Shown here piece after piece: positions 23,618 through 33,548 of a stretch of 64,000 nucleotides of DNA. The position numbers and the translations under genes were made by a program. Numbering within the stretch: the first letter of the stretch is position 1; each line of letters starts with the position of its first letter. Under the pieces are notes generated by a model that was given only the letters and a program-made list of their open reading frames with translations, was not told the DNA's origin and made no database searches. The stretch spans positions 87,738,001-87,802,000 of the forward strand of contig JAZBRS010000020.1 in the NCBI GenBank assembly GCA_037176725.1, in the 5' to 3' direction. The stretch is from Posidonia oceanica (taxonomy: Eukaryota; Streptophyta; Magnoliopsida; Alismatales; Posidoniaceae).

Positions 23618-24436
23618 CTACTCCGGCGACCTCGTGCGGGCGGCGTGGTGGTCGAAACGACCTGGGAAAAAGCCGAGAAGAGAGAGGGGAAGGAGGGGAA
23701 GCCAGGGGAAATTCCTTTTTACCTTTTCGCATGCCGGAACGAGCCACCCACCTGGGTGGTTTTCAACGAAACCGGCGGAGGTTGTGGCGGCGCGTGGGGG
23801 GCTGGAGGCGGCGTGCGGCGATCTGGGGACGTTGCTTGAGGTCTGGGGAAGGTCCCGGTGCTTCCAGAAGTGGGTTTGGTCGTCCAGAGGAGGATCTGGT
23901 TCGACCGGAGCTCTGCTGTGGTGGCCGAGGTGGGTACGGCGATGTGGGGCGTTCCAGGCCGAGGCAAAGGCACGGGCGGCTAGGTGGTTGTTCGGGGAGC
24001 GTGTGGGACGAAACAGAAGTGGATTCCACTGAGTGTGGAGGAAGTTATGGATGTTGGAAGATTTCGGCAAAAAAGGGGACCCAAGTGTTTGTAGTGGAGT
24101 GTGAGGAGTGTGGGTCGTCTCGCGGTGAGGTCTTGGGTGGGTTGTGAAGGTGGTTGTTTGGCGAGTAAGGTGGCCAAGTTTGAGGATTTTAGGGGGCTTG
24201 TGGTGGTCGTTCTGCAACGGAGTAGGTGTGTTGGAGGTTTTTTGGAAGAAGATGGGTTCAGCCGGTCTGTTGGGGGTGAATTCTCGGGTTGCTTGGCTTT
24301 TTCTCTTCCGGTGGAGTGCACACCAGAGAGAGGGAGGTCTGGGGGCAGTGGTTGATGGCCTCCTCTCTGGTTTCTCCACAGGTCTCCTCTTCTTTCTTCT
24401 TCCTCTGTTGGGTTCTTCTCTCCTTTCGCTGTCCAT
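23618..24436 (-). other. Open frame inside the A LTR, sense strand (272 codons)
   Basis: Basic and Pro/Thr/His-rich, starting MDSERREEPNRG. The middle part shares motifs LQTLGSPF, HTQWNPL and NHLAAR with the B LTR frames. No known domain is recognised. An identical frame is in the other A LTR (35682-36500). Coding is unproven. Confidence 0.25.
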
Positions 24437-26350
24437 GGCAGAAACCTCAGCCTAGGCTTGCAGGAGGGCAGGGGCGTGCATGGGTGGCAGACCTGGCGAC
24501 GATGTGTTGTCGATGGTGGGTAGGGTGGTGGCTGAAAAGGAAAGGAGGAAGGACGGCAGTGGTGAAGGCTGCTGCAACAGGAGGTGAGAAAGGAAATAAA
24601 GGAAGAAGAAGAAATAGAAGAGAAGAAGAAAGAAGAAAAGAAAGAAAGAAAAAAAAAGAAAAGGAAAGAAAAAGAATTGATTTGTGATTTTCCTTTTTTT
24701 GATTTCTTTCAAGGCAACTGTTTTTAATTTTCTTTTTTTTTGTTCATAATTAATCCTTTGAATTTGTTAATGGTTTTCTTCTTTTGAGTTTTTTCCTTTT
24801 TGATTGTTTTAATTGTTTAAATTTCTTAGGATTTGAGTTTTCTTTAAATTGTTTTTTTATTTTGTTAAATATTTGTTAAGTTTTTTAATTGTTTTTTTTT
24901 GTTTTTTTTTTTTTTAGTCAAATTTTCTTGTCAAGTTGGAATTTTTAATTAGGCCTTTTTTAATGGATTGTTTCTTAATTAACTAGGGGGAGTTTTAGTC
25001 TTTTAGTTTTTGGGATCTTTTCTCAAGTTTTTCTCTTTTTTTTTAAAAAAAAATTATCTTGTGATTTTGTTTGTTAAATTCTTTTAATGTCTTTTAGTTA
25101 AATTTCTTTTGTTGAGTTTTTTTTTAATTGAATGTTTTTTTAAATTGTTTCAAGTTTTGATGGCTTCTTTCAGATTTGTTATGTGTTTTTTTAGTTAATT
25201 ACTTGTCTTAATGTTTTTAACTGTTTTCTTCTTTTTTAAGGTTTGTTTTTTTTAATTCTTTTGATAGGGTTTTCACTTTAGGTTGGCTTTGATTTTATTT
25301 TGGTTTTTTCTTTGATTTTACAGTATTTTCTTTTAGTTTTTTTTGCATTTTTTAGTTTGCATGCTTGGTTTTCTTTTTAGCTTGATTTAGTTAAGTTTGA
25401 GTTTTTAATCACTTGTTTAATGTTTTTTTAGTTGCTTTTCTTGGAATTCTGATTTGTCTCTTTTATGTTTTGGGGTTTTACAGATTTTTAAGGATTTTCA
25501 TGGATTTTTGCAAAAGAAAGAAGAAGGGAAAGAAAAAGAAGAAGAAAAGGAAAAAAGGAGAATAAGAGGGGAAAGAGATAGGTTTGAGGGAAAAGATTTT
25601 TAAAATTCAGGGAAAATGTTAAAAATAAAATAAAAATAGGAATAAGGTGGAGAAGGGGTAGGAGTACAAAGGGGGCCCGCTGCCAAGCCGGAAAAAGGGC
25701 AAGAAGGGGAGGAAAAGAGAGACGGTAATCAGGAGAGAGAGAGGAGAGAGAAAACGATAATCCCGGAGAGAGAAAACGATAATCCAGGCAAAAGGGGGGC
25801 TTAGGAGTCTCGGAAATGGGTGAAAATTGGCGGGTGAGGGGTCTAGGGTTTCTAGTTCTGGTCCTGGAGTTTTGGTTCGGTTTCGAGGAAGTTTTGGAGG
25901 GGTTTTGAGGTGTAGAAAAAGGGTATTTTTGCCTAAGTTTCCTAGGGTTTTTGGGAAGGGTCTGGTTTGAGATTTTGCAGGCTTTTTGGTGGGTTTGCTA
26001 AGTCATCAGGGGTGAGTTTTCCTATGGATTTTGGTTGATTTTCAGGTTCGGGAAAGGAGGGTAATCCTAGGTTGAGTCTGGGCTTGTTTTGAGGGGAAAG
26101 AAGGAGAGGGAGGTGTGGATTTGGGTCTAGATTTGGGTGTGGTTTTAGGTTGAAGTTTTGGATGGTTTTAGGCTAAAGTTTTGGATGGTTTTTGGTTGAA
26201 GTTTTGGGTGTGGTTTTAGGTTGATGTTTTGGATGGTTTTAGGCTAAAGTTTTGGATGGTTTTTGGTTGAAGTTTTGGGTGTGGTTTTAGGTCTTTTCCT
26301 AGCCGCCCGATAGATCCGTTGATTCAGCCTGTCAAAATGGGGTGTCAACA

Positions 26351-26363
26351 GATGCCCCTCCCT
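26351..26363 (-). other. Polypurine tract of element A
   Basis: The sense strand reads AGGGAGGGGCATC directly before the 3' LTR, as in B. Confidence 0.88.
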
Positions 26364-27014
26364 GAGCGAGGTCAAGGGGACCGAGGCCGCTGCTCAGGGT
26401 TGACAAGACACCCCATTTGACCGGAGAGCCAAATGTTACTGTAGACGTGAGTCACTTATTCGGTGGATGCACCGAAATTCATGACTCGTCGCCGGATGCG
26501 GATGAATGTAGATGTAATGCTTACGCTAATGCAAAAGTGATGCCTACGCTAAGGCCCATTGCGCTATACTCCTCTGGGGGAAAAGCGGGTGATGCATGCA
26601 CGCAGAAAAGGCGGAGAATGCAATGCAGGATTGCCGGACAATACTTCGGGAGAGTCGGGCGAGGGGGTGCGCTGAGCGGTGTGCAGCTCTAGCGCGGGGG
26701 TGCCGTTTGCCAAGCTTCTGCTGTAGGCATAGGCGATGCGAGTGCTGAAAGTAAAAGGCTGAAAAGTAAAGGTGCTGGAAAGTAAAGATGCTGGAAAGTA
26801 AAGTGCTGTGAAGTAAATATGCTGTGGATGTGCATGTGGTGGCGGGCGTAGGCCCGGGAAGGCGAAGTGCGGAAGTTAGTGTAAGGACCACAGAGGAGCA
26901 GTAGCGCAATAAGGGGTGCAATGTTATGTTATGCAGTCGAATGCAAGGTATAAACAGTGGAGCGCCGGGCATGCGGAACCGGGAAAACGTTCCCGAGGCC
27001 GCATACTACTGCGA

Positions 27015-27068
27015 GTATCATCCAAAGCCGGCAAGCTGCGAAAGTCATGCGGGTGCCGAGGATGATAC
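27015..27068. repeat. Stem GTATCATCC/GGATGATAC upstream of the B-box-like site (A)
   Basis: Perfect 9-bp arms at 27015-27023 and 27060-27068, preceded by the small hairpin CGGGAA-AACG-TTCCCG (26980-26995) and followed by GGTTCGATTCC at about 27091-27101. The module is repeated at about 27210-27390 and in B. Confidence 0.7.
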
Positions 27069-27441
27069 CTTAGGCAACACACGGGCCAGGGGTTCGATTC
27101 CCAAGCACGCCATGTCCGTGCAATGATGGAATGCAGTACTAGGACTGACTCTACAGAGGACACAAAGAAGCTACATGATGTCATGCATTGAAATGCTAAT
27201 GTTATGCAGTGTATAAACAGCGGAGCGCCGGGCATACGGAACCAGGAAAACGTTCCCAAGGCCGTATACTACTGCGAGTATCATCCAAAGCCGGCAAGCT
27301 GCGAAAGTCTTGCAGGTGCCGAGGATGATACCTTAGGCAATACACGGGCCAGGGGTTCGATTCCCAAGCACGCCACGTCCGTGCAATGATGCGGTGCTGA
27401 TGCCATGCCACACAATGCTATCAAACTATGACGAAAGGGGT

Positions 27442-27461
27442 GATAAGTTAACGGACTTATC
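27442..27461. repeat. Hairpin module, GATAAGT/ACTTATC variant (A)
   Basis: Same arms and loop as 17393-17412 in B. Neighbouring modules in A carry GATAGGT/ACCTATC arms instead (for example 28024-28043), so both positions of the pair changed together. Confidence 0.8.
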
Positions 27462-29828
27462 GCCGGATAGTTAGGGGGTATCGGCCCTCTGAAGAGTTGA
27501 CGGACTCACCACTGGATAGTTAGGGGGTATCGGCCCAGATGAGGAGTTAACGGACTCATCACCGGATAGTTAGGGCTATCAGCCCGAATGAGGGTGGAAA
27601 GGGGGCGGGATACCGAACCAGAAGGTGCGGCAGAGGTCCAGAGACGCTCCCGCGACAGTTGGGGATGTCAGCCCAAATGCAGATGGAAGTGGGATACCGA
27701 GGAGCAGCAAACAAGATGCCCCTGGTATCAAGATGATGCCAGGGGACAGCCGAAGCGCCCCTGGCACCGAAATGCGAGGATGGATAAGTGAATGGATGAT
27801 AGGTTGACGAACCTATCGCCGGGTAGTTAGGGTTGCCGGCCCAAATGGTGATGAGGGGGACGATACCACAGGGCAGCCAAAAAAGATGCCCCTGGTATCA
27901 GGATGATACCAGGAGACAGCCGAAGCGCCCCTGGCACCAGAATGCAAGGGTGGATGAATGGGCGGATGGATGATAGGTTGACGAACCCATCGCCGAGCAG
28001 TTAGGGGTGCCAGCCCGAGGATGATAGGTTAACGGACCTATCGCCGAGCAGTTAGGGTTGCCAGCCCGAATGCAAAGAATGAGGGATGCAGGCGGATACA
28101 TAGAAAACAGGAAACCCCCCGTGGTGGGTGTGCAATGGTCTCAGCGCGGACATGCTTCGTAGCATCACGAGGTGACAAACGAGGGACATGCCGGTCATCA
28201 AGGACCTACCCAACGCGGTGGGTGGCAAAACTTTTGAAAAACGCAGAGCCTCTGAGTGAGGTCAGGCAAAGAGTGCTCATCCTTGACTCCGGTTTTCGAA
28301 AACAGGGTGGAGAGAAGGTAAATTATTACAGCATGCATTTTTTGGTGGCTTTGGACTTAAAAGCAACTACGCTAAAAGGGTGCTTCTGCACTTCCGGACT
28401 CAGGAAACTCGATCCTCGAGCAACGCCATGCCGAGTTGTGGTCGGTGGCTCTCTTTCTCACTCTTGGCTCGGGATGAGGCTTTGGCTTTGCAGAGAATAG
28501 CCTTTGGCTGCAGGCAGCTAGCAGAAGCATTGGATGTAGCTTCACAGCCTCCGTCTTAATTCCTCGGGGACCGACTACCGCTTTTGACGCTCACAGGATG
28601 ATGTTTCTTTTCCCCTCATGAGTGATTGGATCTGCATCTAGCCTTCTTGGAAATAAGTGTTGTCTGCACAGGGGTTGGAGCGTGCTGCTGCGCTCGGAGG
28701 GTGGGGCCAGGTCCTCCATATATGATGTCTTGTGCAGTTGCCAGTGTGGCGCTTGATCCTGATAGCTGAGGTGGCTTAGACGCTCGTCCGAATCACTCCT
28801 CTCATGAGCGCCTTCTTTCTTCAACTTCTTTCTTCATTTTTCTTTTGTGCTCAGCATGCATATCAAGTTATCATATTCTTTTGCTCACATGATCTCTATT
28901 CTTTTGGGATATGCATGTCTTCGCCCTCTTGGGGTAGCGGTCCCTGATGAGGCATTAAAAGTTCGGCTGATCCGCGTACACCCTCAGCCTCTGCAATGTG
29001 TGCTTGCAGCCTCTGGCTATGCTCCGCTCTGCTTCGGTCCTCTCCATGTTCGGTGGACTCTCTTGATAAGGTAGATCCTGCTTGTAGTGTTCTGAAACTC
29101 AGCGGGATGCTCTGTTCTGCTCTCAATCTCACTTTGTGGCCACATGCAAGAGATGGCGCTGCTCGGGTGAGACCTGCCTGAGACTGTCACTGCTTGACAT
29201 CCTCTAGGCGCTGCTTGTCCATAGCCAGGTTTCTGATTATACAAATGTTTATGGGTTTTGTATTTTTTAGAAGGGAAAAGACAAGCATGTTTTTAGGTTT
29301 TTGCATTGGTTTTGTATTTTTTATGGCTTTTTTAGGTTTAAGAAAACATAAAAAGGGGAAACCAACAGCAAGGCGAGAAAATATTTTTGGGTTTTTTGAT
29401 TTTCTTGATTTTTGGCGTTTTTGTGCTTTATAGGATGCAAGAAATGGCATGTATGTGCAGAAGGTGATGTGCATGATGACAGATACGTGCAAGATGAACG
29501 TGCAGGGTGATAAATACGGTGATATGTGCAGAGAGTGGCAAATGTGTGCAACAGAATATGCGGGGTGATAGGTTAACGGACCTATCGCCGAATAGTTAGG
29601 GATATCAGCCCGAATGATAGGTTAACAGACCTATCGCTGAGCAGTTAGGGTTGCCAGCCCGGATGCGGAGATGAATGCAAGAAGTAGAAGGGATGCATGC
29701 TCTTTAATGAGTTTTTGTTGATTTTATGCTTTTTATGATTTTTAGGCAAGACAAAAAAGCCGCAAAAACAAAACAAAACAAAAAGAAAAGAAAAGACAAT
29801 GCGGGAAACAAAAGAGAGGTTAGAAAGA

Positions 29829-29837
29829 CTTACCTGG
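29829..29837 (-). promoter_or_regulatory. Candidate 5' splice donor after A gag
   Basis: Sense strand CCCAG|GTAAG, a near-perfect plant donor, about 130 nt past the gag stop and at the end of the older gag frame. Conserved in position with B and D. Confidence 0.5.
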
Positions 29838-29967
29838 GTGACGCTGCACCTGGTCCTGCTGTCGACGCTGCCGTTGCATCTCCGAGCGTCCCTCGGGCGA
29901 GATAGGGAGGACAGAAGAGGGGATCGCGCCAATGGGGTCAGAAGGACCCATCGGAGCAGGGCGGGAT

Positions 29968-32106
29968 TCAGAGAAGATTGGGGTAACCCCCCGAGGTTCC
30001 GGCGGAGGAAGGATTGGCTACACTAGGGCGTAAAAGTGCAAGTGTACGTGTATGTGCAGGCTCCTGCTTGCCAACGCTGATGATCCTGCGGTCGATCAGA
30101 CGTTGAACGGCGTCCCGAAGAGTGAGGCAGTTGTCCGTCGAGTGCCCGGTGGCCCGATGGAAACTGCAGAACTGATCCGTATCATGCCACCATGGAGGGG
30201 GATTCGGTGACGGACGGACAGCCAAGAGCCTCAGGAGCGACTCAACTTGAGGGAAGATGGCGCTCAGTGGTTCGGGGAGAGGCGTGTAATCACACTCAGC
30301 CCGACGAGGTCGTCTTTGCCCTGGATGGAGTCCTTGCCGAGCGGGTGCGACGTGATGCACGGGCTCGACGGTGGCAGTGTGCTCAGTGGGTGCAAAATTA
30401 GGTGCGTGCTCTAGCGGAAAAGGGTCTAGTTGGCTCTCTGCATAGGCAGGCCCTTTGGGAAGATCGACACATAATTCGGAGAGCTGTTCAGAGCGGTCAG
30501 GAGTGGAGCTGCTGTTGTTGCTGCTGCGGCGATTGCCGGAGGTGTTGGCCTGCCTAGCCAATGCAGAAAGTGCGGGGAAATGCCCACTCCGCAGCGAGCT
30601 TTCTACACGGACACCAGCCCTAATCAGCGATGCGTGACTAGTGATGTGCTGAATGCAAAGCAGAGTCCCAATCACTGGCAGTGCCCCTTTAACAATCATC
30701 TCGATAGAATCCTCCTCGGAGGGTTTATCTTTGACTTGGGCGGCTAAGGTACGCCAGCGACCGACATACTCCCCGAATGGCTCTTGGGGTCTCTGCTGGA
30801 TGGCAACAAGATCCTCCCTCTTCGGGATCAGGTCAAGGTTGAAAGCATACTGCTCAAGGAAGGCCTGAGAAAGATCGGTCCAAGTTCGAACCGCTGCCAT
30901 GTCAAGGGAAGTGAACCACTTGAGCGCGGGGCCGGTCAAACTCTTCTGAAACAGGCGGATAAGGAGCCTTTCGTCAGCCTGAAGCTGAGCAAGGTCCCCG
31001 CAGTATGCCTTCAGATGCGAAATAGGACAGCCTTTACCATTGTATCTATCGAAGACCAGGATACGGAACTTCGAGGGGAGTGCGGCCTCAGGGAAGAGAC
31101 AGAGGTCGCGAAACTGGTAAGACTGGTGGTCCTTGCCCTGCACTAGACGTAGTGCTTTCTCCAGAACGTCCATTCTATCATTGATTTGGTCTGGATTAGC
31201 TGCCATAGGGGATGGTGCAGCAGGGGTAGGGACCACGTACGCCGAGTGGGTTGCACCTAAGTGCTCCTCCGGATCCACCACCACGTCGCCTGATGGAGCA
31301 ACGGGATGGCCGACGTATTCGTGCGTGCGTGCAGTGTGGGTAGGAAAGTATGCTGGGTTCTGAACCTGATGCATGGGAGATGGGTAGGCAACATGCTGTG
31401 TGGTGTGAGGTGCAGATTGTTGGAGCAACAGTGGCTGCACAGGCGCGATGCCGGGCAGTGAACCAGTGGGATACTGTGCTCCAACCAGCCCAAAAGACTG
31501 ATCACCAGAAAAAGGAGTTGTATGTAGTGCATGGTGTTGCGTAGAAGCAGGAGACAGATGCCGCGCCCCCATCACCAGAGCAGTGTGTAGCGGGGGCGAT
31601 GGTCTAGGCGAGAGTGCAGTGTGTGCAATAGCAGGCCGCAGAGGAACCTTAGGGGCAACAGGAACACAAGAAGGTCGAACTGATAGAGCCATATCCCGCA
31701 GCTGCTGGATAGTGTCCATTAGGTGCTGGTACTGCTCTTCAGGGGACCCGTGAGTGGGAACGCTGAATTGCAGGACCGGCCGGGAGGGAGACTCAAGAGG
31801 TTGAGAACCTAAAGCAAAGGTCGTCGCAGTCGAAGGGATGTCGGGAACGACATATCCCCAGGACGAAGGGGTCAGAGGTGCCTCCGGAACGCAAGGGGCG
31901 GTCATCGAGACACATTCGACGATCGGACCCGGAGTGGCGCAAGTTTGCCAGAGACCCACAGCAGAAGGGAGTGCCCTAGACGCCTGAGGATGGAATCCTG
32001 GTGTCATAGAGGGCACTGAGCGAACAGAAGTGAAATCCGGGGAGACCCAAGTGGTAAACCCCTCCGAATCAGTGGTAAGGTGGAACCCACCGACAGACCG
32101 GGCCAT
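29968..32106 (-). CDS. gag: Element A gag polyprotein, intact (712 aa)
   Basis: An uninterrupted frame from the ATG at 32106 to a stop at 29968. The N-terminal third is Pro/Ser/Thr/Ala-rich with little predicted order. The capsid core follows at about residues 300-470 (LKWFTSLDMAAVRTW, LEQYAFNLDLIPKRED, EPFGEYVGRWRTLAAQV), matching the retrotransposon gag family. A Ser/Asn-rich linker comes next, then a zinc-knuckle-like CSFHRATGHSTDNC (C-x2-H-x4-H-x4-C) near residues 645-660. This would assemble particles and bind element RNA. No protease is fused to it. Compared with D, the C-terminus is cut short by a frame-shifting deletion shared with B; about 45 further codons remain open in another frame up to the splice donor. 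Confidence 0.95.
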   Translation of the reverse strand: MARSVGGFHLTTDSEGFTTWVSPDFTSVRSVPSMTPGFHPQASRALPSAVGLWQTCATPGPIVECVSMTAPCVPEAPLTPSSWGYVVPDIPSTATTFALGSQPLESPSRPVLQFSVPTHGSPEEQYQHLMDTIQQLRDMALSVRPSCVPVAPKVPLRPAIAHTALSPRPSPPLHTALVMGARHLSPASTQHHALHTTPFSGDQSFGLVGAQYPTGSLPGIAPVQPLLLQQSAPHTTQHVAYPSPMHQVQNPAYFPTHTARTHEYVGHPVAPSGDVVVDPEEHLGATHSAYVVPTPAAPSPMAANPDQINDRMDVLEKALRLVQGKDHQSYQFRDLCLFPEAALPSKFRILVFDRYNGKGCPISHLKAYCGDLAQLQADERLLIRLFQKSLTGPALKWFTSLDMAAVRTWTDLSQAFLEQYAFNLDLIPKREDLVAIQQRPQEPFGEYVGRWRTLAAQVKDKPSEEDSIEMIVKGALPVIGTLLCIQHITSHASLIRAGVRVESSLRSGHFPALSALARQANTSGNRRSSNNSSSTPDRSEQLSELCVDLPKGPAYAESQLDPFPLEHAPNFAPTEHTATVEPVHHVAPARQGLHPGQRRPRRAECDYTPLPEPLSAIFPQVESLLRLLAVRPSPNPPPWWHDTDQFCSFHRATGHSTDNCLTLRDAVQRLIDRRIISVGKQEPAHTRTLALLRPSVANPSSAGTSGGYPNLL

Positions 32107-33385
32107 TGCTGACTGAGTCTAAGTGAGCGGAAGCTGCGACGAGAGAGAAAGAAGTAAAGTTCTAAGGAAAACTACTGCCGGAAGTGACAAGTAGCTCAGA
32201 GGAGGGACGCTCAGAGTCCGGGCAGCGGATCCCGCACGTACCTGTAAAAGAGTAAAGATGTTAGAGGTTGTATGCAATAAAGAGTTATTAGGGGTGGCAT
32301 GAACGACACACGTGCAAATGAATGTCCTAAGATGCGCTCTCTCACCATGCATGTCCTGAGTAGATGACCTACTAGGACGCACTCAAGGGTAGTGGGTTTA
32401 GACAGACTCTAGGTCAGAAAAAGCAGGTCCCCTGTCTAACTCCCGGCCCAAAGCTCAGGTAATGACAGGGTGGTGCGTTGGTGGCCTCTACCCCGCCAAA
32501 GCATGGGTGGTACCCTCCACTAACACCGACACGACCCCGGACAAGGGGGGACAGACCGACCGACTCACACCATGCCAAAGCATCGGGGTGAGGGGCCGGA
32601 GCCATCCTTCGCAGACTGATAGGTGGACTCAGATGAGAAGATGCATGCTTTCTAAGATGAATCAATCATGCAAAATGCTTTAGAGTCTTTTACTTGCGTT
32701 TTATTAACCAAAAGGGGGAAAATTGCAAGTTATTGGCTCTAGTTGTGCTTAGAAGTTATTGTTTAACTTTATTGTAGCTTTTAGATTAAGCAAAACGGAA
32801 AGCAAACATGTTTCTACTCTCCTAAGCATGGCGAGTGCGAAAGGGAAGAAAATCAGTCAAGCATGGCAAGCAAACAATCATTCAACACAACAAAAGGCAT
32901 GTGCATGGCATGTGCAAGTGTTTGTGAGCATAATGGTGAAGAAAAACATTCGTCAAGTCAAAAGGCATGTATGCAAGGTATGTGCGTGCGTAGTGTCATA
33001 GCAAATGTGTAAAAGGAAGCACTCATCATTCAAAAAGCATGTATTATTGCCAAACAAGTATGTAGACATGTAATGTGCGATAATTAAAGCAATAATAAGC
33101 AAGTAAGGCAAGGAAAATAAAGACAAGTAAGCTGCATAGCAAATAAGGACAGGGACAAAGAAAATGCAAGCAAACAAGCAAGTTAGACGAAGCAGAGCAA
33201 GACATGGCAAAACTAAGGCGAAAGCAGTCGAAAGGGGGTGCAAAACCTAAGCGAAGCAACCACAAGGCGACTCGCTAGGAGTTTGCACAGGAAAACGAGC
33301 AAAACAGACAAAGGAAACACCAAGGCAAACAAAGAAAGCAAATTCCAAACGAGCGAAAGCGGGGGCGAAAGCCGGAGTCTAGTAT
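32107..33385 (-). other. Element A leader (5' untranslated region)
   Basis: About 1.3 kb between the second primer-site copy and the gag start. On the sense strand a CTCTTTTACAG|GTACGTG site at the 32240/32241 boundary looks like a 3' splice site followed by a donor-like sequence. A block at about 32410-32590 with CCACTAACACCGACACGACC and a small direct repeat is conserved in B (about 39290-39470) and D (about 61490-61650). Packaging signals normally lie in this position, but nothing here proves one. Confidence 0.65.
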
Positions 33386-33419
33386 CCCCAGCGGAGTCGC
33401 CACTGTCGACTTCGCTGGG
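33386..33419 (-). other. Second primer-site copy inside a 13-bp imperfect hairpin (A)
   Basis: The 17-base tRNA-Arg complement recurs exactly 145 bp from the working site. It forms one arm (33387-33399) of an inverted repeat with 33407-33419. Twelve of 13 positions pair and the loop is 7 bases. The same arrangement is in B at 40265-40298. Confidence 0.85.
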
Positions 33420-33530
33420 CAAAGCGGACAGGCAAACAAGCAAGCAAAAGCAAGGCGAAAGGCACAAAGGCAAACAAATAAAGCAAACCCTAAACGAGCG
33501 AAAGCGAAGGCGAAAGCCGGAGTCTAGCAT

Positions 33531-33547
33531 CCCCAGCGGAGTCGCCA
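33531..33547 (-). other. Primer binding site of element A (tRNA-Arg)
   Basis: On the sense strand TGGCGACTCCGCTGGGG lies one base after the 5' LTR. It is the complement of a plant tRNA-Arg 3' end including CCA. Identification of the tRNA is from known tRNA-Arg sequence, not from this window. Confidence 0.9.
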
Positions 33548-33548
33548 C

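Larger units (their letters stand above)
21485..26350 (-). repeat. Element A 3' LTR (4866 bp)
   Basis: Near-identical to 33549-38412. Contents in plus-strand order: the terminal block shared with 1-167, a conserved block at 21841-21920 common to all LTRs here, a short tandem array at about 22130-22830, a GC-rich stretch at about 23400-24450 with a 272-codon sense-strand open frame (23618-24436), a purine tract at about 24590-24680, T-rich sequence at about 24700-25480, and a G-rich repeat of about 60 bp at about 26135-26292. Confidence 0.97.
26364..29828 (-). other. Element A 3' non-coding region
   Basis: About 3.5 kb without a domain-bearing frame. Plus-strand order: two copies of the B-box-like structured module (about 26960-27115 and 27210-27390), hairpin modules at 27442-27590, 27798-27850, 27970-28070 and 29568-29665, the CCCCTGG hairpins at 27719-27745 and 27889-27915, and blocks shared with B and D. 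In element C the position after gag is taken by protease and pol, so this region stands where the enzymes would be. Confidence 0.82.

Noticed and set aside
23356..24147. 263-codon plus-strand frame in the A LTR
   Set aside because: It is antisense to the element, overlaps the sense-strand frame, and is Arg/Gly-rich as expected for GC-rich sequence read in any frame.
33386..33547. Possible tRNA-Arg gene
   Set aside because: Only the 17 bases complementary to the tRNA 3' end are present, at primer-site positions. The rest of a tRNA is missing.
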